A program made the translations under genes and the position numbers. Below the pieces are notes generated by a model. That model saw nothing but the letters and a program-made list of their open reading frames with translations, was not told where the DNA came from and made no database searches. Below, piece by piece: positions 1 to 11,485 of a stretch of DNA of 64,000 bases. The number at the start of each line of letters is the position of its first letter. Positions within the stretch are counted from its first letter, which is position 1. This DNA is from Athripsodes cinereus. Its lineage: Eukaryota > Arthropoda > Insecta > Trichoptera > Leptoceridae. The stretch spans positions 26,980,000 to 27,043,999 of the forward strand of contig OX388314.1 of the NCBI GenBank assembly GCA_947579605.1, written 5' to 3'.

Positions 1-200
1 GTGATAAATTTTAATAAAATTAAATCTGATGCCTAAATTTGTGACAATAAAAATAGTTAACATGATTTGTATTTAAAAGTAATAAAAATAAATTAAAGTG
101 ACAAATAATATTGTGAATGCGCTCTTGAAGTGATTTCATTACAAAAACAGCGCAATATAAGTTAGCCAATAATAAATAAATAAATAAATAAATAAATATA

Positions 201-312
201 TTCAGCGATCTGAATGTTTTATTTTTTGATGGTATGGAGAGGACAGCTAGCATGTTTATGACTGTATCTGGCCTGCTAGCTACCACACTAGTGGGATGTG
301 TCGTGATGGTAG
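201..312 (+). repeat. 3' part of the ~250-bp dispersed repeat (family DR250)
   Basis: This is a diverged 3' portion of the family whose best copies are at 48221 and 54841. It keeps the words for the Leu-Leu-Ala-Thr-like 'ctgctagctaccac' block and ends at 'gtcgtgatggta'. It lacks the 5' half and has no long (TAG)n tail. I name the family DR250 only for use here. Confidence 0.6.
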
Positions 313-339
313 GTATAATAAAAAATATAATTTCGTCGG

Positions 340-425
340 TAGCCTGGATGTAGAGTCTCGGCCTCCTTATCAAGGGATCCGTGGTTCGATACCAGATGCT
401 GACAAACTCCCCTTTCACGAGATTT
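340..425 (+). repeat. tRNA-derived SINE head
   Basis: The segment reads like a tRNA 5' two thirds: a box-A-like 'tagcctggatg' (one mismatch to TRGYNNANNNG) is followed about 40 bp later by 'ggttcgatacc', a perfect match to the pol III box B consensus GGTTCGANNCC. The sequence has no acceptor-stem pairing, so it is not a working tRNA. It directly follows the DR250 fragment. Confidence 0.55.
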
Positions 426-1300
426 TAGTAGCTTACTGTGAAAGATGTATAAGGTTGTATTTGGGTTTATGACAAACAAAATCCAGATATATCTTTTAAA
501 AATATATATAATTAAAGTTTTCACTTATTTTGAAACAATTCAACAGCTGCAAGTTACTTTCAGGACGAAAAGTTAATAAATTTACAAATATGTATTATGT
601 TTTAATTAATTTTTCATCAAAACACATTTGATCGATCTTTTTCAAATGTGTTATTTAAGAATCATTTACTTCTTTGAAATAAATCCTTCAATCACACCAT
701 TATATAAATTCCATACTATATAACTAATAGCATGCTAGTATCGTGTGAGTAGATCGGCAGTGGAGTTTGAGCTTGGAATCTTTCGATTAAACGACCGATA
801 CTTTACTAGCATACAACCGAACACATTGTTCTCCGTCCTTATTCTTTCAACAAAATAAAAAACTAAAAAAATCTCCGCTTTCTTAAAATATCTACTTCAA
901 TTCACTTTAGTGCAATGGGTTCTATGAAAAAATCGAACATTTTTCATTATGTGAATTATGGCTTTATTCTCAAAGATAAATCGTGCTGTATGCTGGTACA
1001 TTATAAATGACACCTTTTCACAAAGGGCCTCCTATTAAAGGTCACCGCAACACATACATACATACATACACTCTGATATAAACAATATTATTTTAAAGAT
1101 GATCAATAATTTATTCGGTAACTATGAATACCGGATTATATTTCAGCCGAATACGAATACTTTTTTTAGATGTTCTTCGTTTTAGATGAATTCTTCGGAA
1201 CCATATTAATAATATGCAGAAATATTATTATTTATTTTATTTTTGAAATTTATCGATCTAGGTTGACAGATTTGGGGAAACTCATTTATCGATTGAAGAA
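426..1300. other. No recognisable gene or element
   Basis: AT-rich sequence with a short (ACAT)n run near 1052-1072. I see no convincing coding frame, tRNA or inverted repeat. Confidence 0.5.
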
Positions 1301-1309
1301 ACTTCACTT

Positions 1310-1490
1310 AAACAAATCTATACCATATCCTCACGCCGTATTCCAAGTGGTCTGGGCAGAGAGAACGGAACGCAAGGCACGTGGTTCTTGTTCACCCACG
1401 TTTCTTCACATCGTTGTTTGTCATTCTTTCCTCATCTATTCGTTGCACATGTCCAAAGCATTGTAACCTATTTACACGCATTCTTTTCAC
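1310..1490 (-). pseudogene. RTE-like LINE fragment: end of RT region and start of 3' UTR
   Basis: On the minus strand, 1490 down to about 1410 reads in one frame as a C-terminal block with FGHVQR and DEERMT, the 'xRWFGHVxRMDxxRMxKK' signature seen after the RT domain in arthropod RTE-type LINEs. It then runs into 'gcgttccgttctctctgc' and 'acggcgtgagg', a UTR segment shared with 13880-13930 and 41280-41330. The coding part has lost its frame by about 1405. It is a dead 3' end. Confidence 0.55.
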
Positions 1491-2276
1491 AGGAAGATAC
1501 CCAGATATTTCACCTAGAAGAAACACGGAAAAATATCTAGGTATTCTATTCTATTCTTTTCAATGCCATCCACTTGTTTGCGAGTGATTTAGAATATCTA
1601 GGTATATCCAATTTATTATGTAAATTTTCCACACTTACGTGCATCTCCTAATTTTAAAGACTAAATAATCATAAAAAAAAACCCCACCATATAATAGATT
1701 TCTCTATTCTCAATTGATCGATGTTTTCGATAGAAATTACTTGGTTAATAAAAAATGTATGAACCCGCAACCCATCTTTATCGCGAGGTGTGCTTGGTCC
1801 AATCATGCTATTAGGTGACGTTCCGAAATCTTTGAAATGTTCTCTCATACACCCCAATGACAACTTCCCGTGTAAGTATTGGTCTAGCATATCTAAGTAT
1901 GAGTATCTCATGCTGGATACAATCAATTTAAAAAAAAGCTAAACATTAACTAAACTAAGCATTTTATGACAAATATCCGATAATCCGGATAAACATCCTA
2001 TTGAATATCCGGAATCCGTCCTAATCACTTTCAGCCTCATCACTATATTATTTATATACAACCCACACGGCAGCATTCTTACAAATGCCTGATAAAGCGG
2101 AGTATAAAAGAGGGCAATTTATCAAAAAGTACATAGATATAATATAACGTAGGTAATATACATTGTACATTGCTAAAATCTTGCTGTTCGATTTCCCATT
2201 GAGAAAATTTGTATCTATAAATTTCATCTTCAATTTGTTTCGTTAAGATATTTACGTTTATTTCAAATACTACTAG

Positions 2277-2515
2277 TACTACTACTATACAATCACAGCA
2301 TTTCCAGCAAGTAAGGTAGCCAGCAGACCAGCCGCATGTAACAAACATGGGAGCCGTCCTCTCTGTGTCAACAAAAAATTAAGACATTCAGGATGGAAGA
2401 CAAACTTCATCGCTGAATTTAAGATGTGAAATGACCTTATTTTTCGAACACTCGAAAAGAGTGGAATACCCATTCTTTGTCGGGTGCTCCACGGAATTAT
2501 TTCAAGTGCAAATCA
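2277..2515 (-). repeat. Dispersed repeat DR250, near full length
   Basis: Minus-orientation copy running from a (TAC)n/(TAG)n tail at 2277-2290, through the 'aggtagccagcagaccag' block and 'ttcatcgctgaatttaaga', to 'gggtgctccacgg'. It is diverged by point changes and a deletion near 2450. The short open frames over it are not conserved between copies and I do not regard them as genes. Confidence 0.7.
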
Positions 2516-2759
2516 CAAACTCTTGAAGAAAATATTGGGTAAATAACTATTTATATGTTTTATACAAATAAAGTATAAATAAAACTATTTCATAGTTAAT
2601 TTTATAGTCGTAGAGGTACTCTAAGTAAACTTATTTTTCTTTAAATAGCCCACTGATAATAAATTACATAGATGTCATTTCGAGCAATTCGTTCAAGTAA
2701 CGATACTAGCACTTAAACTCGCAGTCTTACAATTACTAAAGGTTTATCAATATTGCATT

Positions 2760-2912
2760 TGTGATAGCCAGCGATATAGCCCCATGTAATGAATATGCAG
2801 GTGTTCTTCTCCGTGACAGTAAAATATATATCACTCTGGGATGAATGTTATACTAATAGATGAAAATTGTCTTATCAAACACCTGACTTTTATAGGGCTT
2901 TCGAAAACTTTC
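2760..2912 (-). repeat. Dispersed repeat DR250, diverged partial copy
   Basis: It retains 'atagccagcgatatag' and 'acacctgacttttatagg' in the family order. It is the second minus copy within 500 bp of the one at 2277. Confidence 0.45.
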
Positions 2913-2994
2913 CTTCATTGCTTAATTTGTTACTGAAGATGAAATTTATTGCTTAGTTTGGTAATGAAGATGAAATGTATTGCTTAGTTTGTCA

Positions 2995-3466
2995 ATGGCT
3001 GCGTCCAGATGGTAGGATGCGAACGTCAATCAATCATCAATCTTGAATCATTCGATGACAATTCGGAGCATTCTCCGAAGATATATTTATTTATTTATTT
3101 AGAAATATTTACGGCCAAAGCCTTGTTTAACCTCTGTATACATACAAAACATGTATACAAAGGAACGATCTGTTACAAAAAAGACACAAAACAATTAGAC
3201 TAAAAAAACGAGAGTTTAAAAAACAGTATAACATTAATAATGTTATAATAATAAAAAAAGGTACAAAATTGTTATAAAATTTTGGTCAAGACATTACAAT
3301 ATTCAAATGAATACCTTTGTAACCCCAATAAGGACGGGAAACGAAGGCATTCATTCAAATATTTCTTCGGAGAATGCTCCGAATCGTCACCGAATAATTG
3401 AAAATTGATGATTGATTCTACAATAATTGAAAATTGACTTTCGCATCCTACCATCTGGACGCACCC
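2995..3466. mobile_element. Foldback/MITE with terminal 'ctgcgtccagatggtagg', split by a LINE tail
   Basis: The left arm (2997-3080) and right arm (3366-3463) are inverted copies: 'gcgtccagatggtaggatgc' on the left matches the reverse complement of the right end, and the arms continue to 'tcggagcattctccgaag'. The loop (about 3082-3358) holds the 3' end of a minus-strand LINE: (ATTT)n, then 'acggccaaagccttg', the hairpin word of the LINE tails at 7740 and 59875. A related foldback lies at 43402-43765. Confidence 0.75.
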
Positions 3467-3479
3467 AATGGAGATGAAA

Positions 3480-5030
3480 CTATTGGTTCCTAAAATGATT
3501 TAAATTTATACATCAATCCAGTGGAAAGAACAGAGATTTTCATCTTTATTTTATCCAAATTAAATATGGAATGAAATTTATTAAAAAAAATTATCTCCCT
3601 GTGGAAGATACCTTTATCAAAGTATAGTTGGATTAGTATAAACAAATATTCTGACATGCAAACAAACTCGAATACTTAATATATTAAGATCAGTGATGTC
3701 TGCCCGGGGCATCGTCACGTTATGTCAGTTAGACAGGTAAATGGGTAGGTACTCTATCTCTAGTACTGCAACCCCCATACACTAAGGTTAGTATAGTACC
3801 TTACATTGCGGTGTAATAGTAATACCTAACCTACCTGTCTCTCCTTATCTAAGACATTTGACAGTTTGTCATTCTTATACATAAACCAAACTGCACATAT
3901 AATAATAATACGATATTTTAAAATATCCTTCTTAACTTGAATGTCAGCTGAAGAACTTGGATTGTACGTTTACTTATAGCAGAGTTTCTCATGACGCGAT
4001 CTAATACGATCTTTTTGATCTTAAACTCTACGATGCGTAAAGTGATTTTAGTATCTGAGATTAGCCATTCTCAGAAATAAAATTATCTCTCTCTTGTTCT
4101 GGCAGTACCCAATACATGAGTGATGCTGCGAAGAACAAAATTATCAAACGTCAATTTTTGTTTTTGGCCAACTCAGTAGACATATTTTTTCTACAAAATT
4201 CAAAAACATCACAACAATATTAATATGTACACCAATGTCCACTGCATTCTTGAGGCTATGATTGTCACATAATACAACCAAAATACTCATCTAAATGTTG
4301 AAAACGACTTTTCTTAACTACATGTAAGCATTTTTTACTATAGTCGCTTCGCGTTTCATATCATGAGTAACCCTGTAGGGTTAGTTGGAAATATCACGTC
4401 TTCAAGACAAAAATTCGCCATCTATATATAATGAGTATTTTTTTAATAATATGTATCTCAACTTATTATGATTGTATACTTACTGTTTTTACATTAAATA
4501 GACAAAGCTATATTCGTGTAAGCAATATAAGTTAAAAAATAGTTTTTGTATACATAATTGTTATTACGAAAATTTTGACCAAACAAATACTTGCGTAGAG
4601 AGCATATGTTTTCCGAATGTTGAGCTGATATAAAAGTGATTATAAAAATAATTAGAGACCAATTATTTACCGGGTACTTCACTGAACATAAATTTTAAAG
4701 AAGCCTGTATCCAGCTGCAAAATGATGCAGGCAATCAGAAAGTATGTAGGTATGTAAATAATGTATCAAAATATCTCATGGTAATGTTCATTCATATGTA
4801 TATATTTCACACCTTTAACCTTCTCATGGCTTCTCTTCCATAACCTCAATGCAATAACACACTAGAACGAAGCGTGAGTGCGATACAAAACTGTTTAATT
4901 CAAGTAGTAGTAACACTTACTACACAACAACAGCACTGAACGTCTCGCGCAGGGCAGACGTGAAATTACTCTACAATATATCGAGCATATATGCAACTAA
5001 AGGTTAAACCATATTATTTGTCAAGAGTAT
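3480..5030. other. No recognisable gene; AT-rich unique-looking sequence
   Basis: There are short, imperfect inverted words around 3700-3850 ('aggtaggt' against 'acctacct') but nothing with convincing element ends. Segment 3960-4130 weakly resembles the flank of the element at 61510 ('ctacgatgcg' followed by 'aagtga'). Confidence 0.4.
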
Positions 5031-5639
5031 TGAATTTATTTTATTTTATTTATTGGTAAAAGCACATAACAGGTAACAACTATAAATATGGTTTACAAAA
5101 ATAGAAAAAGGTCGTTCATAACTCAGCTGTCATCCATAAATAAACATGTACCACAGTGAAGTCAATTATTTAAGTATCACACATTCCGCTCATTCATCTG
5201 TTCTCACTAGCATATCGCACAAGCAGCCATCGTTATTATCAATTTTTCCTATTATTTATTGTATCGAAACTCAGATTGAAAAAAACAATAAAACTGATAT
5301 CTACTGTGTAAAACGCACAGCACGTGGAGACGCGTCAAAAATATCATCCATAGTGCATGTGACAAGGCACAGTGGACGCTATGACAAGTGTGGCATTTAA
5401 TTTTTTCTATTAAAGTATCAAATTGATGATCATCTGTCTTTATTGTCGGTCACAAGCTATAAGCTTTAAGATGAGTTAAAGGTGTGTTGAGATGTGCTTA
5501 AGGTTATTAATATGTGCTAAAGGTGTGTTAAGATGTGCTAAAGACCTGTAAGATGTATGTATACCTACTCATAAAACATGATGAATTTGAAATCTTTAAT
5601 CAAGATATGTCTCATCCTGAATAAATGTTTCGTTTAAAA

Positions 5640-5895
5640 AGAGACTCTGATGAAAAATAGGAATTGCACTCTTTTCTGTGACTTTTTGAATGTCCTGTAA
5701 AAAGCAAGCGTTCGCAAAATCTCTTATTATTAAAATCTACAACTCAGCAATGGTACATGCCACCCATCTTAAAGAACTAATCTTTTTATTGGCATGATAA
5801 GGACAGCTTTCATAATTATTAGGTACTACATGCAGTTATTTCGCTGTTTACCCCACTTGAGGGTTATGCCTAAATGGTGATGTGTAGTACTCGTA
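5640..5895 (+). repeat. Dispersed repeat DR250, old full-length copy
   Basis: The order of family words is kept ('tgtcctgtaaaaagcaagcg', 'cagcaatggtacatgccacc', 'attggcatgataaggacag', 'tttaccccacttgaggg', ending 'ggtgatgtgtagtac') but substitutions are many, so this is one of the oldest copies in the window. Confidence 0.55.
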
Positions 5896-6176
5896 TAGTA
5901 GAATACAAAAAAACATCGGAACGTTAAAATGTTTTCATAGATGTAATCCAGGCTTTAGTTCCGTATTCTAGCTTATTTCTTATGTCAATTCCAAGTCGGT
6001 CCTTCAACCTTTATCTATTAACCGTAACACTCCTTGAGATCAGCTCTCCACTCAGATTCCTAGGATGTAGAATGGAGAGCCACGAACATCCAAAAACATC
6101 TGAAATTGCAACATATATCGAATGAGACAGAAAACAATAATTGACATACCTACAATGTTTAAAAACTCCCATAACT

Positions 6177-6420
6177 TACTACTACTACTATACCATCACG
6201 GCATATCCCACAAGTGAGGTATCCAGCAGACCAGCTGCATATAATAAATATACAAGCTCTCCTCTCCGTGTCAATATAAAATCAAGACATTCAGGATGTG
6301 TGGCAAACCTCATCGCTGAATTTAAGATGTAAAATGTTCTTATTTTTCGGAACACCTGCCTTTTACAGGATATCGATAACTTACGGAGGAGAGTGGGAGA
6401 CCAAATCTTTACACGGGATA
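6177..6420 (-). repeat. Dispersed repeat DR250, near full length
   Basis: It runs from a (TAC)n tail at 6177 through 'accatcacggcatatccca', 'aaacctcatcgctgaattta', 'aacacctgccttttacagg' and 'gagtgggagaccaaat', ending near 'acacgggata'. It is among the better copies. Confidence 0.75.
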
Positions 6421-7266
6421 ACCTCCCCTAACTTTACCATCAAATGTTTGGGAAATGGCTCGGATCGACATTGAACGAAATTTAAGTTGAAGAAACGTGA
6501 AACTACGTATTGAAATAACACTGAAATATGATGTTGACGCTGAAACTGAAATACTGAAATTTTGAGTGTGATGTGCTCGTTTAATATCTTCAAATTCTAA
6601 GGTAATAACTATTCTATTATGAGCTATAAACATAAAACTTTATACTCATTCTACGTTGTTTTGCCATATCCATTATTTCTAGATTACTAATATCGCTATT
6701 AAAAAAATAGGGGTTGAGGGTAGTAGGATGAAAATTTAGGACTGTATGTATTTTTTAATGCCTCACCATAAAAAAATTAAAATAAAAAAAATTACCAAAA
6801 ATTAAAAAAAAAATCTGGGTGGACCACCCTTAACTTTGAGGGGAATGAAAAATAGATGTTGGCTGATTCCCAGACCTATCCGATAAGCACACAAAATTTC
6901 ATCAAAATCGGTCCAGCCGTTTCGGTGTAGTATGATAACAAACACCGTGACACGATAATTTTATATAGGTATTAGATTTGACCAGAGAGAAAGAATAAGC
7001 CCGCAGATTCCATACTCTGTTTTGATAATGTGACTCCTTAGGTATTCGTTGAATACATTCAGTAAAAGTACTTTCTTTAGTTGGTTGGTTTGGTTTTAAG
7101 ATTCTGTAAGCAAAAAAATTGTACCAAACAGGTTTTTCTGTCTGCTCCAAATAGGTACACTTTTTCACAAGCATTGACAACGTTGGGATGGACTAACATT
7201 ACAATAGAATAAAAAGTTATTTTTAATCCAAAGACTTACCAATAAGTATTACAACATATCCGTGAG

Positions 7267-7475
7267 AATTAAGAATATTATTCAACAGACACCTCATCCG
7301 CACAACCAACAGATTGTGCAAACTCTCTTTAGTAGGAAACAGGAAAGGTGTTCCGACACTTGCAAATCGGCTAAGGCTGGTTGAAGTGCACTTTACCCAT
7401 GGTACGTAAAGGGAATTTGCACAGTCTGTTGGTTGTGCGGATGAGGTGGCCGTTGAGAAATAGGTATTCTTAATA
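7267..7475. mobile_element. MITE with ~45-bp inverted ends
   Basis: 'cacctcatccgcacaaccaa' at 7291 is the inverted copy of the end near 7448. The symmetry reaches outward to 'attaagaata' on the left and 'tattcttaat' on the right. The interior ('gaaaggtgttccgacacttg', 'aaggctgg', 'aagtgcact') is clearly related to the arms of the larger inverted-repeat element at 53810-54187, so both belong to one family. There is no coding capacity. Confidence 0.75.
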
Positions 7476-7696
7476 TTTTTTTGTTTTTTTTTATACTTTT
7501 TTCATTGTTTTATTGTTAATTTTAGGTTCGGGTAAATGGTGCGCCGACTGTACTTGATTGTGCGAGGTATTATTGTCACCTGGTTGGGTATCAGGAATAA
7601 TATTATAATGTTGTTCATATATAATTGTTGTTACCTGGTTGGGTGTCAAATAATATTAATTATTACAGTTACACAAAATCTTTAAAATAGTGTTTA

Positions 7697-8645
7697 TATA
7701 TATTTATTTACATAATATAATATTTATTTACATAATAAACGGCTGTATCAGCCTTTACAAATAATACAAATAAAAAGGAACAGTCAAGAGAAATAATGCA
7801 TAAAGAGAAAAACAATAGGTATACAAAAAGAAAAAGAAATAACATAATTATGTACTACCAATCAATTTCTAATAGGTAAGTACTGGTATAAACAATCAGA
7901 TAAAAAGAATATAAACAAGTTTAAAAGACAGAAAAAATATATATACATATATTCATAAAATGGAAAGGTATATATATTATTTAGTAGCAGTAAACAGCAG
8001 GTGCAAAAATATTTTTTAGAAAAAGTATATAAAAGTAGTTGATAAAAGAAGGTACAATAATTAAATCGACAAGTACAGCAGTTAGGTACTCAGTAATGCA
8101 TATATATAGCTGTAGATAGATGACCCTGTTCAGGCCTCGTACACTGAAATTAATGTAACAATTATAATTTTCAGCATAAGCAGCGTAAGTACGCAATACC
8201 CAGCAATACAACTATGTATCTATAGATAAGTACAAGCGCACCTCAGTAGTGGATCACCAAATATGGCATGGTTTGACAACCATCATCATTCGAGTAACAC
8301 CAAATTCAATTGCTTAAATAGGTACCTCATGTTTTCATTGCTTGAGTACAATGTACATTCACAATTTTATATGAGAAAAAAAAATATTACATACACACAT
8401 ACATACCTACATTAGAAAAAAAGTCATGAGTAAAACAAAAACATAATATCAATCGGCAAGAGTACAAAACACACTTACCATTCCCACCAAATACACCCTA
8501 ATTTCCCTCGATATTATCTCCAAAATATAAAATGGTAAATCCTTAAAATCAATATAAAGCAAACAAATAGCTTCCAAAAAAAACACTCATACACATACAT
8601 ATAGGTACACACACATGCAAGCATACATATTCACAGATATCACAG
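7697..8645 (-). other. 3' UTR and tail of the LINE
   Basis: AT-rich, without a conserved open frame. The element-sense end contains the short inverted word AAGGCTG...CAGCCGT, followed by repeats of 'atgtaaataaatat'. Such terminal hairpins plus simple-repeat tails are usual for CR1/Jockey-type LINE 3' ends. The small open frame at 7981-8211 is not supported as a gene. Confidence 0.55.
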
Positions 8646-9431
8646 TTATAAGTTTGGAGGAGGGAATGTAGTTTTTAGAAAACATTGAAAAACCGGGAGA
8701 CTGATATTAAATAAATCTACATTTGATAAATATTCATTTCCCAAGCGATGCAATCGTGGAAATATTGTGTGGTTTATATAGTTTGTGGAACAATTTTCAT
8801 AGTAAAAAGGTTCGTGACTTCTTGTAGTGCGCCCAGGAACACGAAAGTTAATTAGTTGTAGTAGGTTAGGGTTGTCAAAACCATCATTCAAAATTTTAAA
8901 TAAAAACATCAAATCATTCATAATCCTTCTACTAGACAAATCTTCCATGTTAAGAATGGATTGAAGTTGGTGGTAATTCAGTTCTTCCTTTGGGATACGC
9001 AATTTGAAGTTTATGAACCTGAGGAATTTATGCTGAACGCGCTCTACATTCTTGATATGCACACCATAGCTAGGCGACCAAATTGGGGAATTAAACTCTA
9101 GTTTGCTACGCACCAGCGACTTGTATAATAAAGAAATTGTGTGGATATTGTGGAAATCACACACTGTGCGAAGTACAAATCCTAAAGATTTTAGGGCCCT
9201 TCCAGTAATCTCGGTTATATGGTTGGAGAAAGAAAGTTTGTTGTCAAAAATAATACCTAGGTCTCGTATCTCATTAACCAATTCTAATAGATTACTCCCC
9301 ATGTGATAATCGAATTTAACTATATTTTTCTTTCTTGAGAAACGAATGAATTGGCACTTAGAGGCGTTTAACAGAAGTTGATTATCCTGACACCAGGCAT
9401 TTAACCTATCAATGTTCTCCTGAAGTATCAA
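8646..9431 (-). CDS. LINE ORF2, C-terminal part (RT thumb and tail), after an in-frame TGA
   Basis: A 261-codon frame continues ORF2 in the same frame directly after the TGA at 9434-9432. It starts with the block that follows the FADD motif in CR1/Jockey RTs (LQENIDRLNAWC, then LLNASKC), followed by the 'LGIIFDNKLSF' block, the 'LYKSLVRSKLEFNSPIWSP' block and a Leu/Phe-rich end. There is no RNase H domain, as is usual for CR1-type ORF2. It was not written as a separate gene by evolution: there is no ATG near the start, and the first codon is TTG. It can be made only if the TGA is read through. Confidence 0.8.
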   Translation of the reverse strand: MILQENIDRLNAWCQDNQLLLNASKCQFIRFSRKKNIVKFDYHMGSNLLELVNEIRDLGIIFDNKLSFSNHITEITGRALKSLGFVLRTVCDFHNIHTISLLYKSLVRSKLEFNSPIWSPSYGVHIKNVERVQHKFLRFINFKLRIPKEELNYHQLQSILNMEDLSSRRIMNDLMFLFKILNDGFDNPNLLQLINFRVPGRTTRSHEPFYYENCSTNYINHTIFPRLHRLGNEYLSNVDLFNISLPVFQCFLKTTFPPPNL

Positions 9432-9434
9432 TCA
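9432..9434 (-). other. In-frame TGA that splits LINE ORF2
   Basis: The codon lies between GGEGD and LILQENID. At this place related RTs usually have Cys (DCxxLQ), so TGC/TGT to TGA is the simplest cause. Both sides keep the frame and family motifs without other damage. Confidence 0.85.
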
Positions 9435-11435
9435 GTCCCCCTCCCCGCCTATCCGCTTAAAAATTTTGAGGTCATCGGCAAATAGAAGACAACTAACGTC
9501 GTCAAACCTGGAAGGGAGATCATTGATAAAAATCAAGAACAGGGCTGGAGAAAGGTGGCTACCCTGAGGTAGGCCGCTGGTTGCCGTGAAACTGACGGAA
9601 ATGGAATCCCTTATTTTTACCCGAAGCGTTCGTCCCTCTAAATAGCTCGTAAGCCACTTCAATAAAGGGCCCATTATACCCAAAGAAGACAGCTTATCTA
9701 TAAGGATGGGGTGAGGTACTTTATCAAAAGCCTTGCTAAAGTCAGTGTAGACACTGTCTACTTGACATCCTGTGGCAAGGCTCTTGGATATAAAATTTTC
9801 GTAAATTGCCAAGTTGGTCAAAGTTGACCTACCTGGCAGGAAACCATGTTGTTCTGGGACCATAATTATATTTATAGAGGGCATTATTAGGTCTAAAACG
9901 AGTGATTCGAATAACTTAGCTATTGTAGACTGAATACAAATTGGTCTGTAATTAGAAATGTCTGCTTTGTCTCCCTTTTTATGTACCGGTACTATGTTAC
10001 CGCTTTTCCAGGCTGATGGAAAAATGCCATAAGTAAGGGACTTATTAAATAAAACAGTTAGAGGTACAGCAAGAGCTGAAGCACATTTCTTTAAGAAAAC
10101 TGGTGGAACATTATCAGGGCCAGATGAGTTCGCAGATTTGAGATGTAATAGTTTTTTTTCCAGATTTTCCAAAGATATATTAACATGTGAGAGATTAACA
10201 AATCTGCCCTCCGCATCATAATGAGCAGGAGTGCCTGGAACATTTTGCTCGTATACATCACTGAAAAAATCAGCAAATTTGTTAACAATACTTTGAGGTT
10301 CATTTACACGTTCACCACTTAAAAACATTTCAGCAGGATAGTCACCACAGTTCTTACTCAGCGAATTTTTGAACTTCCACAGACTCTTCATATCTGATGT
10401 GGAATTCTCAGCTTCACGTATGAATGTAGAATAACACGCCGCCTTTAGTTTGTTACACTTGGATCTAAGTTCCGAGAACATGTTATAATACTTCGTATCG
10501 TTGGTTTCCTTGAAGTGTCTATGGGCAATCTTCTTCTGTAGGATAAAGTCGATAAGTTCTTTAGAAAACCACTTTGGATAGTCGTGTGTTCTGTATTCCT
10601 CGAAAGGTATAAACTGGTTTATTGCATCATATAAAATGCCGTAGAACACAGCCACCAAAAACTCCACATTTTCATCCTGAAGAAAGCTCCAGTCGCACCT
10701 GAATAGAAAATCAGTGGCTCCACTATAGTTTCCCTTGTTATAATTGTATGAGAAAGTTTTCTTATCTGTGATACTAGCATTTTTTAAATTTATCCTTATG
10801 AATAAGGGTGGGTGATGAACATCAATGGGCAACAATGGTTCTTCAGCGAGTTCAACCTCTGTCGAGTTACAGTTAGAAAAAACTAGGTCTAAAAGGCGGT
10901 TTTGGGTGTTAGGTATGAAATTATATTGAGACAGCCCCAAAAAGGTCATTGTATCTATCAACTCTCTCGCTCCTTCATTGTTATTCTCGACAAGAGGGAT
11001 GTCATTTTTTTCTGGTGTCCATAAAACACCTGGAAGGTTGAAATCTCCACATAAAATAAACGACGCTTGAGTGTACTTTGAATAAATTTGTTCTAACTCT
11101 TCACAGTAAATTTTATACATATCTGGGCTGGATGACGGTGGGAAGTAAACATTTCCAATTATTATTTTACGGCCATTAAGCTGCAGCAAGACAAACAGCT
11201 GTTCTAAGCATTTGTTATTTAATTTGATTAACGAGGATGGGATATCTTTGTTTATAGCAATCAGTACTCCCCCTCCCCTCTCCTTGCTACTAGTATGAGA
11301 ACTGCGGTCACATCTATATATAGTATGTCTTATAAATCCCAATTCGGAGTTATTAATAGTACAGTCGAGCCAAGTTTCTGTGAGTGCGAATATAGAATGA
11401 TCCAATAGTGGTATATTTTGACGAAAATCTGACAT
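9432..11435 (-). CDS. LINE ORF2, endonuclease and reverse transcriptase
   Basis: 667 codons from ATG 11435. Residues 1-220 form an APE-type endonuclease: Glu20 in LTETW, Asp131-Asn133 in GDFN, Asp183 in LDLVF, and His207/208 in DVHHP. Residues ~420-667 form the RT: the FSKAFDKVPH block, SGLPQGSHLSP and the catalytic FADD at 652-655. The frame ends with TGA twelve codons after FADD. The first catalytic motif (QNIRG, with the conserved Asn) is encoded just upstream of this ATG, at about 11465-11451, in the same open frame, so the ATG cannot be the natural start of an active protein. The frame is open back to about 11505 and overlaps the end of ORF1. It acts in target-primed reverse transcription. 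One nonsense change apart, it looks young. Confidence 0.9.
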   Translation of the reverse strand: MSDFRQNIPLLDHSIFALTETWLDCTINNSELGFIRHTIYRCDRSSHTSSKERGGGVLIAINKDIPSSLIKLNNKCLEQLFVLLQLNGRKIIIGNVYFPPSSSPDMYKIYCEELEQIYSKYTQASFILCGDFNLPGVLWTPEKNDIPLVENNNEGARELIDTMTFLGLSQYNFIPNTQNRLLDLVFSNCNSTEVELAEEPLLPIDVHHPPLFIRINLKNASITDKKTFSYNYNKGNYSGATDFLFRCDWSFLQDENVEFLVAVFYGILYDAINQFIPFEEYRTHDYPKWFSKELIDFILQKKIAHRHFKETNDTKYYNMFSELRSKCNKLKAACYSTFIREAENSTSDMKSLWKFKNSLSKNCGDYPAEMFLSGERVNEPQSIVNKFADFFSDVYEQNVPGTPAHYDAEGRFVNLSHVNISLENLEKKLLHLKSANSSGPDNVPPVFLKKCASALAVPLTVLFNKSLTYGIFPSAWKSGNIVPVHKKGDKADISNYRPICIQSTIAKLFESLVLDLIMPSINIIMVPEQHGFLPGRSTLTNLAIYENFISKSLATGCQVDSVYTDFSKAFDKVPHPILIDKLSSLGIMGPLLKWLTSYLEGRTLRVKIRDSISVSFTATSGLPQGSHLSPALFLIFINDLPSRFDDVSCLLFADDLKIFKRIGGEGD

Positions 11436-11485
11436 TTTGGTTTTAGCGCCTCTGATGTTCTGAGAATAAATGTTGAGAGAACTGA

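Noticed and set aside
340..410. Functional tRNA gene
   Set aside because: Box B is perfect, but acceptor and D stems do not pair; it fits a SINE head.
8646..9431. Independent gene of 261 codons
   Set aside because: It is the C-terminal part of the LINE ORF2 in the same frame, separated by one TGA; it has no start codon of its own.
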